The notes below the pieces were generated by a model that was given only the letters and a program-made list of their open reading frames with translations, had not been told where the DNA came from and did not search any database. This document shows, one piece after another, positions 1 to 6,531 of a stretch of DNA of 10,750 bases (position 1 is its first letter; each line of letters opens with the position of its first letter). Origin of the DNA: Candidatus Bathyarchaeota archaeon (GTDB taxonomy: Archaea; Thermoproteota; Bathyarchaeia; Bathyarchaeales; DTEX01); contig PIYH01000038.1 in NCBI GenBank assembly GCA_003601695.1, forward strand, positions 1 to 10,750, given 5' to 3'. The position numbers were made by a program, and so were the translations under genes.

Positions 1-390
1 ATTCCAGCGGCAAAAATAGTAGGAGAGAAAGGAAGCGTTTATGCATTAGATATTAACCCAGTGGCAGTTGAGACTGTGCGACGTAAAATCAAGGAGAAGG
101 GTTTAAAGAATATTCATGTTTTACTTGCGGATGCTAGCGAAACAGGTTTACCAGACGAGAGCGTTGACGTAACTTTTCTTTTCGGCGTCATTCACGCGTT
201 GGATGATGTAGATGCAGTGATGCGGGAGATACATCGTGTTCTAAAGGTGAAGGGAGTATTATCGGTTCAGAAGTCATGGTGGTCAGAAAGGAAACTTTTG
301 GACGCCGTTACCAAGAATGGCTTATTTTCCTTCAAAGAAAAAACCAATAGAGTGTTTAAATTTGAAAAGAATCAGAAAACATCGACGTAG
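1..390 (+). CDS. Class I SAM-dependent methyltransferase, 3' part (5' end outside window)
   Basis: The reading frame is open from the first base, so the gene begins upstream of the window. About 129 C-terminal residues are visible. They fit the second half of a Rossmann-fold class I methyltransferase: a beta2 acidic motif (VYALDINP) for the SAM ribose, then LLADASETGLPDESVD, which matches the motif II/III region, then a motif IV-like strand with FGVIHALDD, and the EIHRVLKVKGVLSV segment typical of UbiE/Methyltransf_11-like enzymes. The glycine-rich motif I (GxGxG) would lie just outside. The substrate cannot be told from this part. The last 74 bp overlap the longest version of the downstream transporter ORF, which suggests translational coupling between the two. 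Confidence 0.85.
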   Translation: MPAAKIVGEKGSVYALDINPVAVETVRRKIKEKGLKNIHVLLADASETGLPDESVDVTFLFGVIHALDDVDAVMREIHRVLKVKGVLSVQKSWWSERKLLDAVTKNGLFSFKEKTNRVFKFEKNQKTST

Positions 391-1711
391 CGATTTTCAA
401 AAATATATTCTAGTGGTCTTACTGAAAGAGGGGCCATTGAGTTTAAAAGAGTTGGAAGAAAGAACGTTTGCGTTTGTTTATCACTTTCACGGATTTGGGT
501 ACAGTCTGCATGAGGAAGTGGAGAGAAAGGTATATAGTTTTCTCTCTTGGTTTGGATGTCAACCGGAAGAGGATTATTCTGCAAGGATGAAAAAATGGCG
601 TGAAAAACATGAAAAACAAATCGACGCTGAGCTGGAATGTAAAGATCTTATTGAAAGAGGCTTGATCAGACTGAATGAGAAGGACAATTATGAGCTAACT
701 GAAAAAGGAAGAGAAGAAGCTGAAAAAAGCGCCAATGAGATGGAAAAAGCCACGATTTCTATTAGGAACCAATTGTTAAGCCCGGCTGCCGCCGCAAGAA
801 ACACGGTCGTCACCGATTTCTTTCTAGCACTAATGAAGCTCTTAGCTGGTTTCATTAGCGCCAGCGTTGGTTTGATTGCAGATGGCGCAGATGCCGCTAT
901 AGATACGGTTTCGGCTTTCATTGTATGGGCTGGAATAAAATTCAAAAAGGAATTTTTGGGAACCTTAATTATAATTTCCATGATGTTTATAACCGCTATT
1001 AGCGTTGGATACGAGTCAGTGATTAAGATCGTAGATGCTATAACCACAACGACGCTGCCAATATCATTGCCTTATCTAGTTGTTACAGTTGAAGGGATAG
1101 CGCTTATAGCTGCGGCTATTCTGCATTTTTATCAACGTTATGTGGGAAAAAGCAATGGAAGCTTAGCGCTTATTTCGCAGTCAATCGACTCCAAGAACCA
1201 CATCTATGTAGCAGCCGCAGTCATCATAGGAGCCATTTCTTCAATCTTTGGAATATATTTTGTCGATGCGTTAATCGGCATGTTCGTCACGGTCAGAATT
1301 CTCATAGACGGGGTCGAATTATCGAAAGATGCTCTCCCATCCATTAAAGGAGAAGCAACCGATTTATCCAGATACAAGATGCCATTCGAAAAGCATTGGC
1401 GTCTAAGTAAACTGGAGACCTTCAAAATATGGATACTATATTCGATCAAAGAAGATAACCTAAGCACAAAAGAGGAACTAATCAATTCATTAAAAAGAAC
1501 CTTCAAACCTAAGCATATTTCCATGTTGAGTAAGTATGGATTTAATCTTGGAGAAGGGTTCGATTTTGAAAAGGAATTCGAAAATCTCATCAAATCGCTA
1601 TTAGAGGAAAAATTCATAATTAAAAAGGATAAAAACTATATTTTAACAGAGGATGGTAAAGGCCGCATTGATAGAATATTCAGAAGCATAAGATATCGTC
1701 AAAGTGGATAA
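317..1711 (+). CDS. Winged-helix / cation diffusion facilitator (CDF) / winged-helix fusion membrane protein
   Basis: 464 residues if started at ATG 317. A TTG at 362 (449 aa) is also possible and cuts the overlap with the methyltransferase. Residues ~25-150 look like a PadR-type winged helix (YILVVLLKEGPLSLKELEE ... YELTEKGREEAE). Residues ~155-345 form several hydrophobic helices with CDF hallmarks. TM2 reads GLIADGADAAID, giving a D192-x3-D196 metal pair. The TM5 equivalent reads SIDSKNH, giving D291-x3-H295, the reverse of the usual HxxxD. Residues ~360-464 form a second winged-helix-like domain ending ILTEDGKGRIDR. The family exports Zn, Mn, Fe or similar divalent ions by proton antiport. 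The usual CDF C-terminal cytoplasmic domain appears to be replaced by the winged helix. Regulation of transport or of transcription by the flanking domains is inference. Confidence 0.8.
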   Translation: MAYFPSKKKPIECLNLKRIRKHRRSDFQKYILVVLLKEGPLSLKELEERTFAFVYHFHGFGYSLHEEVERKVYSFLSWFGCQPEEDYSARMKKWREKHEKQIDAELECKDLIERGLIRLNEKDNYELTEKGREEAEKSANEMEKATISIRNQLLSPAAAARNTVVTDFFLALMKLLAGFISASVGLIADGADAAIDTVSAFIVWAGIKFKKEFLGTLIIISMMFITAISVGYESVIKIVDAITTTTLPISLPYLVVTVEGIALIAAAILHFYQRYVGKSNGSLALISQSIDSKNHIYVAAAVIIGAISSIFGIYFVDALIGMFVTVRILIDGVELSKDALPSIKGEATDLSRYKMPFEKHWRLSKLETFKIWILYSIKEDNLSTKEELINSLKRTFKPKHISMLSKYGFNLGEGFDFEKEFENLIKSLLEEKFIIKKDKNYILTEDGKGRIDRIFRSIRYRQSG

Positions 1712-1743
1712 GCATGAGCTATTCCGCGTATATTCCGTCATAA

Positions 1744-2049
1744 TTATTTTCTTTCTATGTCACAATTTAAAACTTTAAACTCAAAAAAAGCACAAATATC
1801 TTTATAGACACAATAGGATGATATCCAAGAGATCAGTCTCCGGCTCGTATCATTAGCATATTTATTTGCTAATGAAATCACATTTTTCGGAGGATACTCT
1901 TTACCGTCATAAATAAGAAGGAACCTTTTAGAATTCCGATTGGAAGGTACTCCTTTAGTATCGATTTCTCTAATAGCCTTCACAACATGCTCACGAGTAA
2001 TATTATTCGGTATCACCTGATATCTATGTAACCATAATAAACTATTCAT
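1744..2049 (-). CDS. Solitary ScoMcrA-like N-terminal head domain protein
   Basis: 101 residues. The first half (IPNNITREHVVKAIREIDTKGVP, then LLIYDGKEYPPKNVISLANKYAN) matches the N-terminal head domain of ScoMcrA-like modification-dependent HNH endonucleases (type IV restriction). The second half is divergent, but the end (YKDICAFFEFKVL) still aligns with the usual FL..LGF.V ending of that domain. No SRA-like or HNH segment follows: the frame stops at 1744, 32 bp from the convergent transporter stop. It is either a stand-alone head domain or what remains of a truncated restriction gene. ATG 2049 lies only ~14 nt from a TATA-like box, so the GTG at 2016, just before IPNN, may be the true start. 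Family recognition is from memory of the motif. Confidence 0.6.
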   Translation of the reverse strand: MNSLLWLHRYQVIPNNITREHVVKAIREIDTKGVPSNRNSKRFLLIYDGKEYPPKNVISLANKYANDTSRRLISWISSYCVYKDICAFFEFKVLNCDIERK

Positions 2050-2059
2050 CTCGAAAATT

Positions 2060-2067
2060 TTTATAAA
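2060..2067 (-). promoter_or_regulatory. TATA-like box upstream of the head-domain gene
   Basis: The minus strand reads TTTATAAA here, preceded by an AT-rich run. A start ~26 nt downstream would fall near 2037, inside the longest ORF. That favours initiation at GTG 2016 over ATG 2049. Position and sequence only. Confidence 0.35.
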
Positions 2068-2179
2068 TTGACAAAAAAATAAGGCATTATTTAGTTTTGG
2101 TTTTAGCGCATACTAACCTGATAGATAGCAATTGATGATCTTAAACAATGATCGTTAGATAAGATGTTCTTTAATCGAT

Positions 2180-2452
2180 TTAGTGTCTTATTTTACGGCT
2201 TATTGTTTCCTCATACTCGGGGAAGTATCTATTTATAACTTTCAAGTTGAACCTGCGAAGTATCGACTCTTTTGGTTCCCGTTCCAAGAGAAACTTGAAG
2301 GATTCTTCCACTAGCTTCTCCTTCGTTATTGTTCCACCAGTCAGCTGTTCGTAATATTTTTGGTCAAGGGTAACTATATGCTCCGTTTTTGACCCACCTT
2401 CCTCCACAACCACTAAGAACTCGTTTTCCCCTTTCCGTTCAACCTTAATCAT
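2180..2452 (-). CDS. Conserved 90-aa protein of unknown function
   Basis: 90 residues, soluble, mixed charge, no cysteines, no membrane segment. The N-terminal half (IKVERKGENEFLVVVEEGGSKTEHIVTLD) looks like a small beta-sheet; the C-terminal half is helical with SFKFLLEREPKESILRRFNL and VINRYFPEYE. I recognise this LLEREPKESIL...RYFPEYE pattern as a recurring small hypothetical family in archaea and some bacteria, but know no function for it. Start ATG 2452 is preceded by AAGGAG about 12 bases upstream. Two other frames run into this start: one ends with TGA overlapping as ATGA, the other with TAA 8 nt inside, as if a broken small gene once lay directly upstream in an operon. Confidence 0.75.
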   Translation of the reverse strand: MIKVERKGENEFLVVVEEGGSKTEHIVTLDQKYYEQLTGGTITKEKLVEESFKFLLEREPKESILRRFNLKVINRYFPEYEETISRKIRH

Positions 2453-2575
2453 GCATAAGTCTCCTTGAGTATAAACCGACCTGCTTCAGGAAGATCTCCA
2501 GTTGCTGATTTGAAGATTTCTTCCTTAAATTTTTTATTATTTCTTTAAATATTTTCGCACTTCAGCAATTGTCAT
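2445..2575 (-). pseudogene. Frameshifted remnant of a small gene upstream of the 90-aa gene
   Basis: ATG 2575 opens MTIAEVRKYLKK and stops at once in an A-rich stretch. Slipping one base continues as KEIIKNLRKKSSNQQ and ends GLYSRRLMHD at TAA 2445, overlapping the next gene's start by 8 nt. The third frame over the last 75 nt (EEIFKSATGDLPEAGRFILK) is also open, has more purine-first codons, and ends in an ATGA overlap. One of these is probably the decayed end of a real gene; I cannot decide which. The A6 run near 2532-2537 is a natural site for an indel or an assembly error. Confidence 0.35.
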
Positions 2576-2729
2576 AGTTTTTCCATTAAGAGTTGACGGC
2601 GAGTGAAAATGTATTCAAGCTGCTCGCACCTTCTTCGAATAGTAAGTAATAATTAACTATGAATCATGGCTTGACATTTTCTCTTATGCTTTAACTAGCT
2701 CATCATGTAACTGAATAACCTTTTTCCTC

Positions 2730-2935
2730 TTATGAGCTGAGCTCGGGGTCGAGTTCTTCAAGTATTATGCTTAAGGCCGCTCCATGTCCATCTAAGACGA
2801 CGACTTCTTTGGCTCCAGCTTCATATGCGCCTTCAATAGCAGCGTTCATGTTCTCTTCCCTCCAGGATTGAAGTCTGACCAGTTTCCAGCAACGCCTGTT
2901 GCTCCTTCAAGATCTGTCATGATGAATATCTTCAT
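2730..2935 (-). pseudogene. Broken M55 D-aminopeptidase (DppA-like) N-terminal remnant
   Basis: From ATG 2935 the frame reads MKIFIMTDLEGATGVAG, the start of DppA-type M55 peptidases, including the zinc ligands D8 and E10 of the family. It stops at 2846. A second frame from about 2853 continues the family pattern MNAAIEGAYEAGAKEVVV, then LDGHG with the next zinc-ligand histidine, then ILEELDPE, and stops at 2730. Roughly ten residues around the frameshift are missing, and the remaining two thirds of the ~270-residue enzyme, with the later His and Glu ligands, are absent. A clear Shine-Dalgarno (GGAGGAGA) lies just upstream, so the gene was once translated. M55 enzymes cleave D-amino acid-containing peptides. 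Confidence 0.8.
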
Positions 2936-2941
2936 AGAAAT

Positions 2942-2949
2942 CTCCTCCG
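2942..2949 (-). promoter_or_regulatory. Strong Shine-Dalgarno site of the broken dppA
   Basis: The minus strand reads CCGGAGGAGATT six to eight bases before ATG 2935. It is one of the best SD matches in the window, still intact although the gene behind it is destroyed. Confidence 0.6.
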
Positions 2950-3108
2950 GTTATGAGCGTCTTATTTTTTAGCTCTTTCACCCATATATCTTCTTATTAA
3001 TTTAATTCTAAAGGGTCATTTCCTCAGCGCATTGTCTCATCTTCAGATCCGTCATGATTCGGAAAGGAAGTTGATTTTTGTCTTTCTTTTAAAGGAATGC
3101 TTGTTCAT

Positions 3109-3186
3109 CTACTTGAAATAGGGTTCTCTCCGTTTAACGGCTTCTAGAAATAGTTTCTTCAAAGTCTCTTCAGATGCTCCTCTTCA
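3109..3186 (-). other. Short protein-like trace, possible gene remnant
   Basis: The minus strand carries a short open stretch reading ASEETLKKLFLEAVKRREPY before a stop at 3109. A neighbouring frame reads VSPGFEEEHLKRL over part of the same bases. Both look like amphipathic helix from a real protein, but the open stretch is bounded by stops and has no start. It fits the general gene decay between 2453 and 3300. No family was recognised. Confidence 0.2.
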
Positions 3187-3305
3187 AATCCGGGCGACAC
3201 CACTAATCGAAACTTATGTCTTCAGCTTATAAGCGGTTGACAAGCAGTTCACGTCTTGGAAGAATTGTGCCTTTATGATTATTTAAAAAATTCTCGAGTG
3301 ATAGT

Positions 3306-3370
3306 AAAAAAATGGTATTTATAGGGTCGTGCAGAAATGTATATGCACGTCAGCTATATATACCATTTTT
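3306..3370. repeat. 65-bp imperfect inverted repeat (long hairpin) upstream of the oxidoreductase pair
   Basis: The left arm at 3306-3333 and the right arm at 3344-3370 are reverse complements over nearly their whole ~27 bp. The outer part AAAAATGGTATxTATAG has one mismatch, the inner CGTGCA/TGCACG is perfect, and 3-4 unmatched bases lie between them. The loop is about 10 nt (3334-3343). Both outer ends are T-runs on the respective strand. It could be a hairpin that ends transcription from either side, a regulator-binding palindrome, or the relic of a MITE. No flanking target duplication is obvious. Confidence 0.7.
3353..3363 (+). promoter_or_regulatory. TATA-like box inside the inverted repeat, possible promoter of the oxidoreductase pair
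   Basis: GCTATATATAC lies in the right arm of the hairpin. Transcription from it would start near 3385 and give a ~100-nt leader before ATG 3485. No purine-rich BRE is obvious, so this is tentative. Confidence 0.3.
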
Positions 3371-3484
3371 CTGGGCTGAAAGAATCTTCGTTGTTTTCGG
3401 TCTCTTTTTGGATGGTCAATTATTTATCGTTGTTGAAAAATAGAATGCATATGATTAAACGTTGAATATTGGAGATCGGATGGG

Positions 3485-4702
3485 ATGGAGCCTGTATCGT
3501 TTGGGGTGGTTGGTGTCGGCGGGTACGCGCGGGTTCATCTGCATGCCGTTAAAGTTTTGGAGAAGGAAGGTTTGGGTAAGCTCTCATCAGTCGTCATCAG
3601 AAATCCAAGTAAGTATAAAGACGAGATAGCCCGCCTAGAAGGGAAGAATGTGAATATTTACAAGAGTTTTGAGGATATGCTTGAGAATGAGGCTGGTAAC
3701 GTTGAGATAATTGCGCTTCCCGTCGCTATTCATCAACATAAAGACATGACCATAACGGCGCTGAAAGCCGGTTTCAACGTTTTGGTTGAGAAGCCTCCAG
3801 CAGTGACGATTCAAGACCTTGACGAGATGATCAGGGTTGAAAGGGAATCGCGGGGATTCTGCGCCGTGGGGTTCCAGTCGCAGTCTGAGAATACTGTTCG
3901 CGGATTGAAGAAGCGGATATGTGGGGGTAAACTTGGGGAGATAAGAGAGGTAGTTGTGAAGGGAAGATGGAAGAGGCTTGATTCATATTATGAAAGGAAT
4001 GCTTGGGCTGGAAAGTTCATTTACGACGGAAAATACGTCTTAGACGGAACGGTCGCTAATCCATTATCGCATTACTTGATGAATGGCTTGTATTTCGCAA
4101 GCATGAAGTGGGGTGAGACTGCGAGCCCCGTGAGGGTTAGAGCGGAACTTTACAGAGCTCATAGAATCGAAGGGGAAGACACATCGTGCCTTGAAGTTGA
4201 GGTTGAGAATGGCGCTAGGGTCTTCTTCTTTGCTACGTTATGTGGACCTACGAATGAGATGCCTGTACATGAGATTGTAGGTTCGAAGGGAACAGCTAAA
4301 TGGACTAAAGGTCAAGATGTACATATCGAATACGGCAACGGCGAAGTTGAAATCATAAAAGATGACGGGGCAGATGAGAGAATCGAGGTCTTCAGGAATG
4401 CTGCTAGATATCTACGTGGAGTGGACAGTAAACTTAACTGCACATTATCGATGACCAGGCCATTCGTCTTAACTCTGAATGGAGCTTATGAATCCGCAGG
4501 GACTATCAGAGATATTCCGAAGCGATACTTGACGATTAAGAAGGAGGGAGATTCAGTCTCAACCTTGATAAACGGCATCGTTGAAATAATTGATGAAGCT
4601 TCCGAGCAGCGGAAACTTTACTCAGACCTGGGAGTCGAATGGGCATACCCAACCAGGTACTTCAGCCTCAAAGATTACAGGTTCTTCAAGATGAGCCTTT
4701 AA
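3485..4702 (+). CDS. Gfo/Idh/MocA family oxidoreductase (first of tandem pair)
   Basis: 405 residues, NAD(P)-dependent, cytosolic. The N-terminal Rossmann domain starts FGVVGVGGYARVH (residues ~6-18) and contains the family EKP motif with catalytic lysine K103 (LVEKPPA). The C-terminal alpha/beta substrate domain follows from ~residue 130. The active-site region reads LDGTVANPLSHYLMN. The histidine (H196) is present, but the residue four before it is N192 instead of the Asp of inositol-dehydrogenase types, as in the subgroup with an N..xH pattern. Length is somewhat above the usual 330-380. ATG 3485 is preceded by GGAG ten bases upstream; an out-of-frame ATG lies at 3480. Substrate is unknown; a sugar, polyol or sugar acid is typical. 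The homologous gene 72 bp downstream is probably cotranscribed. Confidence 0.88.
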   Translation: MEPVSFGVVGVGGYARVHLHAVKVLEKEGLGKLSSVVIRNPSKYKDEIARLEGKNVNIYKSFEDMLENEAGNVEIIALPVAIHQHKDMTITALKAGFNVLVEKPPAVTIQDLDEMIRVERESRGFCAVGFQSQSENTVRGLKKRICGGKLGEIREVVVKGRWKRLDSYYERNAWAGKFIYDGKYVLDGTVANPLSHYLMNGLYFASMKWGETASPVRVRAELYRAHRIEGEDTSCLEVEVENGARVFFFATLCGPTNEMPVHEIVGSKGTAKWTKGQDVHIEYGNGEVEIIKDDGADERIEVFRNAARYLRGVDSKLNCTLSMTRPFVLTLNGAYESAGTIRDIPKRYLTIKKEGDSVSTLINGIVEIIDEASEQRKLYSDLGVEWAYPTRYFSLKDYRFFKMSL

Positions 4703-4774
4703 ATTCTGATGGATAATTCTTAGAATGAATTAAAATGAAATATCGCCGTTTCTTTTTACTAATGCGGTGATTAT

Positions 4775-5767
4775 ATGGTTTATCGCGTTGGGATACTTGG
4801 GCTTAAGGGTCATCAAGGCGTAGTGTTGAACAGCATACCGAAGATTGATGATGTGGTGCTCTCAGCGGTGGCTGACGACTCTGAGGAGGCTTTAATGCGT
4901 ATAAAGAAGCATCCAGCAGTGACGTCGGATACGAAGTTCTATAGGAACATCTCTGAGCTTCTAGAGGAAGAGAAGATTGACATTGCATGTGTATCTGGGA
5001 CTGATGGGGAAAGAGCTCATGTTCTTCTGGAATGCATGAATAGAGGCATACACGTACTAAGCGAGAAGCCCTTAACAATGACTCTTGACGAGCTCAGCAT
5101 GGTCAAAGAAGCATATAATTCGTCAGGTGTTGTGCTTTCAATGCTTCTGACTATGCGTTTCTCCCCATCGTACAGAAAAATCAGGGAGGTCGTTACGTCT
5201 GGAATAATAGGTGAGGTCTGCCTTGCGAACGCTCAGAAATCCTATAAGCTTGGGGATAGACCGGAGTGGCAGAAGAGTCATAAAACCTTCAGTTCAACCT
5301 TGGCTTTCATAGGGATTCACCCTGTTGATTTGATAAGATGGTGCACAGGTAGGGAATTCACTGAGGTTATGGCGTATCAATCAAATGTTGGACATCCAGA
5401 GGCTCATGACATGGAGGATAACGCGGTGATGATACTGAAGATGGATAACGGAGGCTCAGCATGCGTCCATCTAGACTACTGTAGACCTATGAAAGCCGCG
5501 ACCCATGGGGATGACCTTCTACGTATAGCGGGAAATCAAGGCGTGATTGAAACGTTCGAGCAGGGCTCAAGGGTGCGATTGATAACGCATGAAAGGAAGG
5601 CTGAAGAATTAACCTTAGATGAACCGATGGATGAATTTTTAAACTTCGTCAATGCGATAAAGGGACTGGAAAAATGCGAAGTCCCAGCTGAAGACTGCTT
5701 CCGAGTAACAGAGATCGTCCTTAAAGCCAGAGAATCATCAGAGACCGGACAGCCTATTAAACTCTAA
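4775..5767 (+). CDS. Gfo/Idh/MocA family oxidoreductase (second of tandem pair)
   Basis: 330 residues, the usual family length. The N-terminal Rossmann segment reads VGILGLKGHQG, a variant of GxGxxG. The EKP motif is at residues 97-99 (LSEKPLT, catalytic K98), and the C-terminal domain contains FIGIHPVDLIRW. Here H182 and D185 are kept, but the position four before the histidine is F178 instead of Asp, resembling subfamilies with W or F there. It is only distantly similar to the preceding oxidoreductase, so this is not a recent duplication. The pair may run two steps of one oxidation/isomerisation route, or opposite half-reactions. ATG 4775 has GGTGA five bases upstream. No transporter or kinase lies next to them to name the substrate. 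Confidence 0.88.
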   Translation: MVYRVGILGLKGHQGVVLNSIPKIDDVVLSAVADDSEEALMRIKKHPAVTSDTKFYRNISELLEEEKIDIACVSGTDGERAHVLLECMNRGIHVLSEKPLTMTLDELSMVKEAYNSSGVVLSMLLTMRFSPSYRKIREVVTSGIIGEVCLANAQKSYKLGDRPEWQKSHKTFSSTLAFIGIHPVDLIRWCTGREFTEVMAYQSNVGHPEAHDMEDNAVMILKMDNGGSACVHLDYCRPMKAATHGDDLLRIAGNQGVIETFEQGSRVRLITHERKAEELTLDEPMDEFLNFVNAIKGLEKCEVPAEDCFRVTEIVLKARESSETGQPIKL

Positions 5768-5876
5768 AAATAGAAGCGCAGCTCCAAGACGAATCTTCTC
5801 ATTGTACTGCGAGTAATCTCGGAAGTCGGTTAGCTGCAAATATCTTATTTGATAATGCAGATCCATCTAACAGCGA

Positions 5877-6125
5877 TTATAAGAGCAGATGATCTCTGCG
5901 CGTATGAAAATGCAATAACCATAAATCATAATTGACTCCATTTAAAGATAATTGAGATAGGTCAATTCTCTGAGAATTCCACTCGTTTACAATTTTGGAG
6001 ACTATATATGTTTCATTTTTAGATAGATTGGATTTCACTGTTAATTCTATTCGTTGAAGTTTTCCCGTTAATAATCTGCTTTCACGTATTCTATTTCTAA
6101 AAAGCTGTATGAACAACCAGCCCAC
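5877..6125 (-). CDS. Orphan ORF, 82 aa, unrecognised
   Basis: 82 residues from a GTG start at 6125, four bases after the stop of the glycosylase fragment upstream of it (6130). Composition looks protein-like (AGA-rich arginine codons; segments such as IVSKIVNEWNSQRIDLSQLS and VNYDLWLLHFHTRRD), with a hydrophobic start (WLFIQLF) but no convincing membrane helix. No family was recognised. Because it follows a decayed gene with no clear SD, it may be the tail of a longer lost gene or a spurious ORF in AT-rich DNA. Confidence 0.3.
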   Translation of the reverse strand: MGWLFIQLFRNRIRESRLLTGKLQRIELTVKSNLSKNETYIVSKIVNEWNSQRIDLSQLSLNGVNYDLWLLHFHTRRDHLLL

Positions 6126-6129
6126 CCAT

Positions 6130-6531
6130 TCAAGTTACAATATTTGACCCCTTAAATTTAACATAAAAATTCTTCTCACATTCTTCTGCAACTGGGCATC
6201 TCCCACACCCCTTTTTTGAACACAATTTCGACCCAATCGACCATAAAGGCTCATCTAGATACCATGCAGGCACCCCTATTTCCTGTGCTGCTTGATCCCA
6301 AATATCCTCAATCATAGGTCTAACTGGTTCATGATGAATGCAACCGTAGTAACTCCCCGGAATCTTGAGAACCCCTGTGTAAAATGTAACTCTGGCAACT
6401 TGAATATCTACTGCAACACTCAGTTTATCAAAGTCTATTATTTTGAATAAGCCGTTCTCCCCCATTGCTCTAATGTAGAAGTTGCTAAGCTTCTTTCCTC
6501 TCAAATATGGCAGATCTTGCAGTCTCTCCGT
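6130..6531 (-). pseudogene. Truncated Fe-S HhH-GPD DNA glycosylase-like gene (EndoIII superfamily)
   Basis: The visible 124-residue frame (TTG 6504) is the C-terminal half of an endonuclease III-superfamily protein. It has LRGKKLSNFYIRAMG (end of the helix-hairpin-helix region), then VAVDIQVARVTFYTGVL with the catalytic-type aspartate D33 (compare VDTHV in EndoIII), then LDEPLWSIGSKLC and a four-cysteine cluster C95-x4-C100-x2-C103-x5-C109 for a 4Fe-4S loop. In-frame sequence continues upstream as ERLQDLPYL to a stop at 6532. Another frame just before reads MWLDGETARSAIF, which fits the preceding helix of the same family, so a frameshift lies around 6505-6530. The first ~100 residues are not found. 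Without them it should not be an active glycosylase; the alternative is a short protein that keeps the Fe-S domain. Confidence 0.6.

Larger units (their letters stand above)
2936..3305. other. Non-coding/decayed stretch
   Basis: Apart from the SD at its left end and the short trace at 3109-3186, no frame on either strand stays open long enough to be a gene, and no RNA gene was recognised. It is AT-rich and looks like residue of lost genes between the dppA remnant and the oxidoreductase promoter region. Confidence 0.5.

Noticed and set aside
372..1617. Three minus-strand ORFs (70, 119 and 137 aa) under the transporter gene
   Set aside because: They are antisense shadows of a strongly supported membrane-protein frame; their composition has no domain logic of its own.
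4803..5078. 91-aa minus-strand ORF inside the second oxidoreductase
   Set aside because: It lies opposite the Rossmann domain with its EKP motif; serine/leucine/proline-rich shadow translation.
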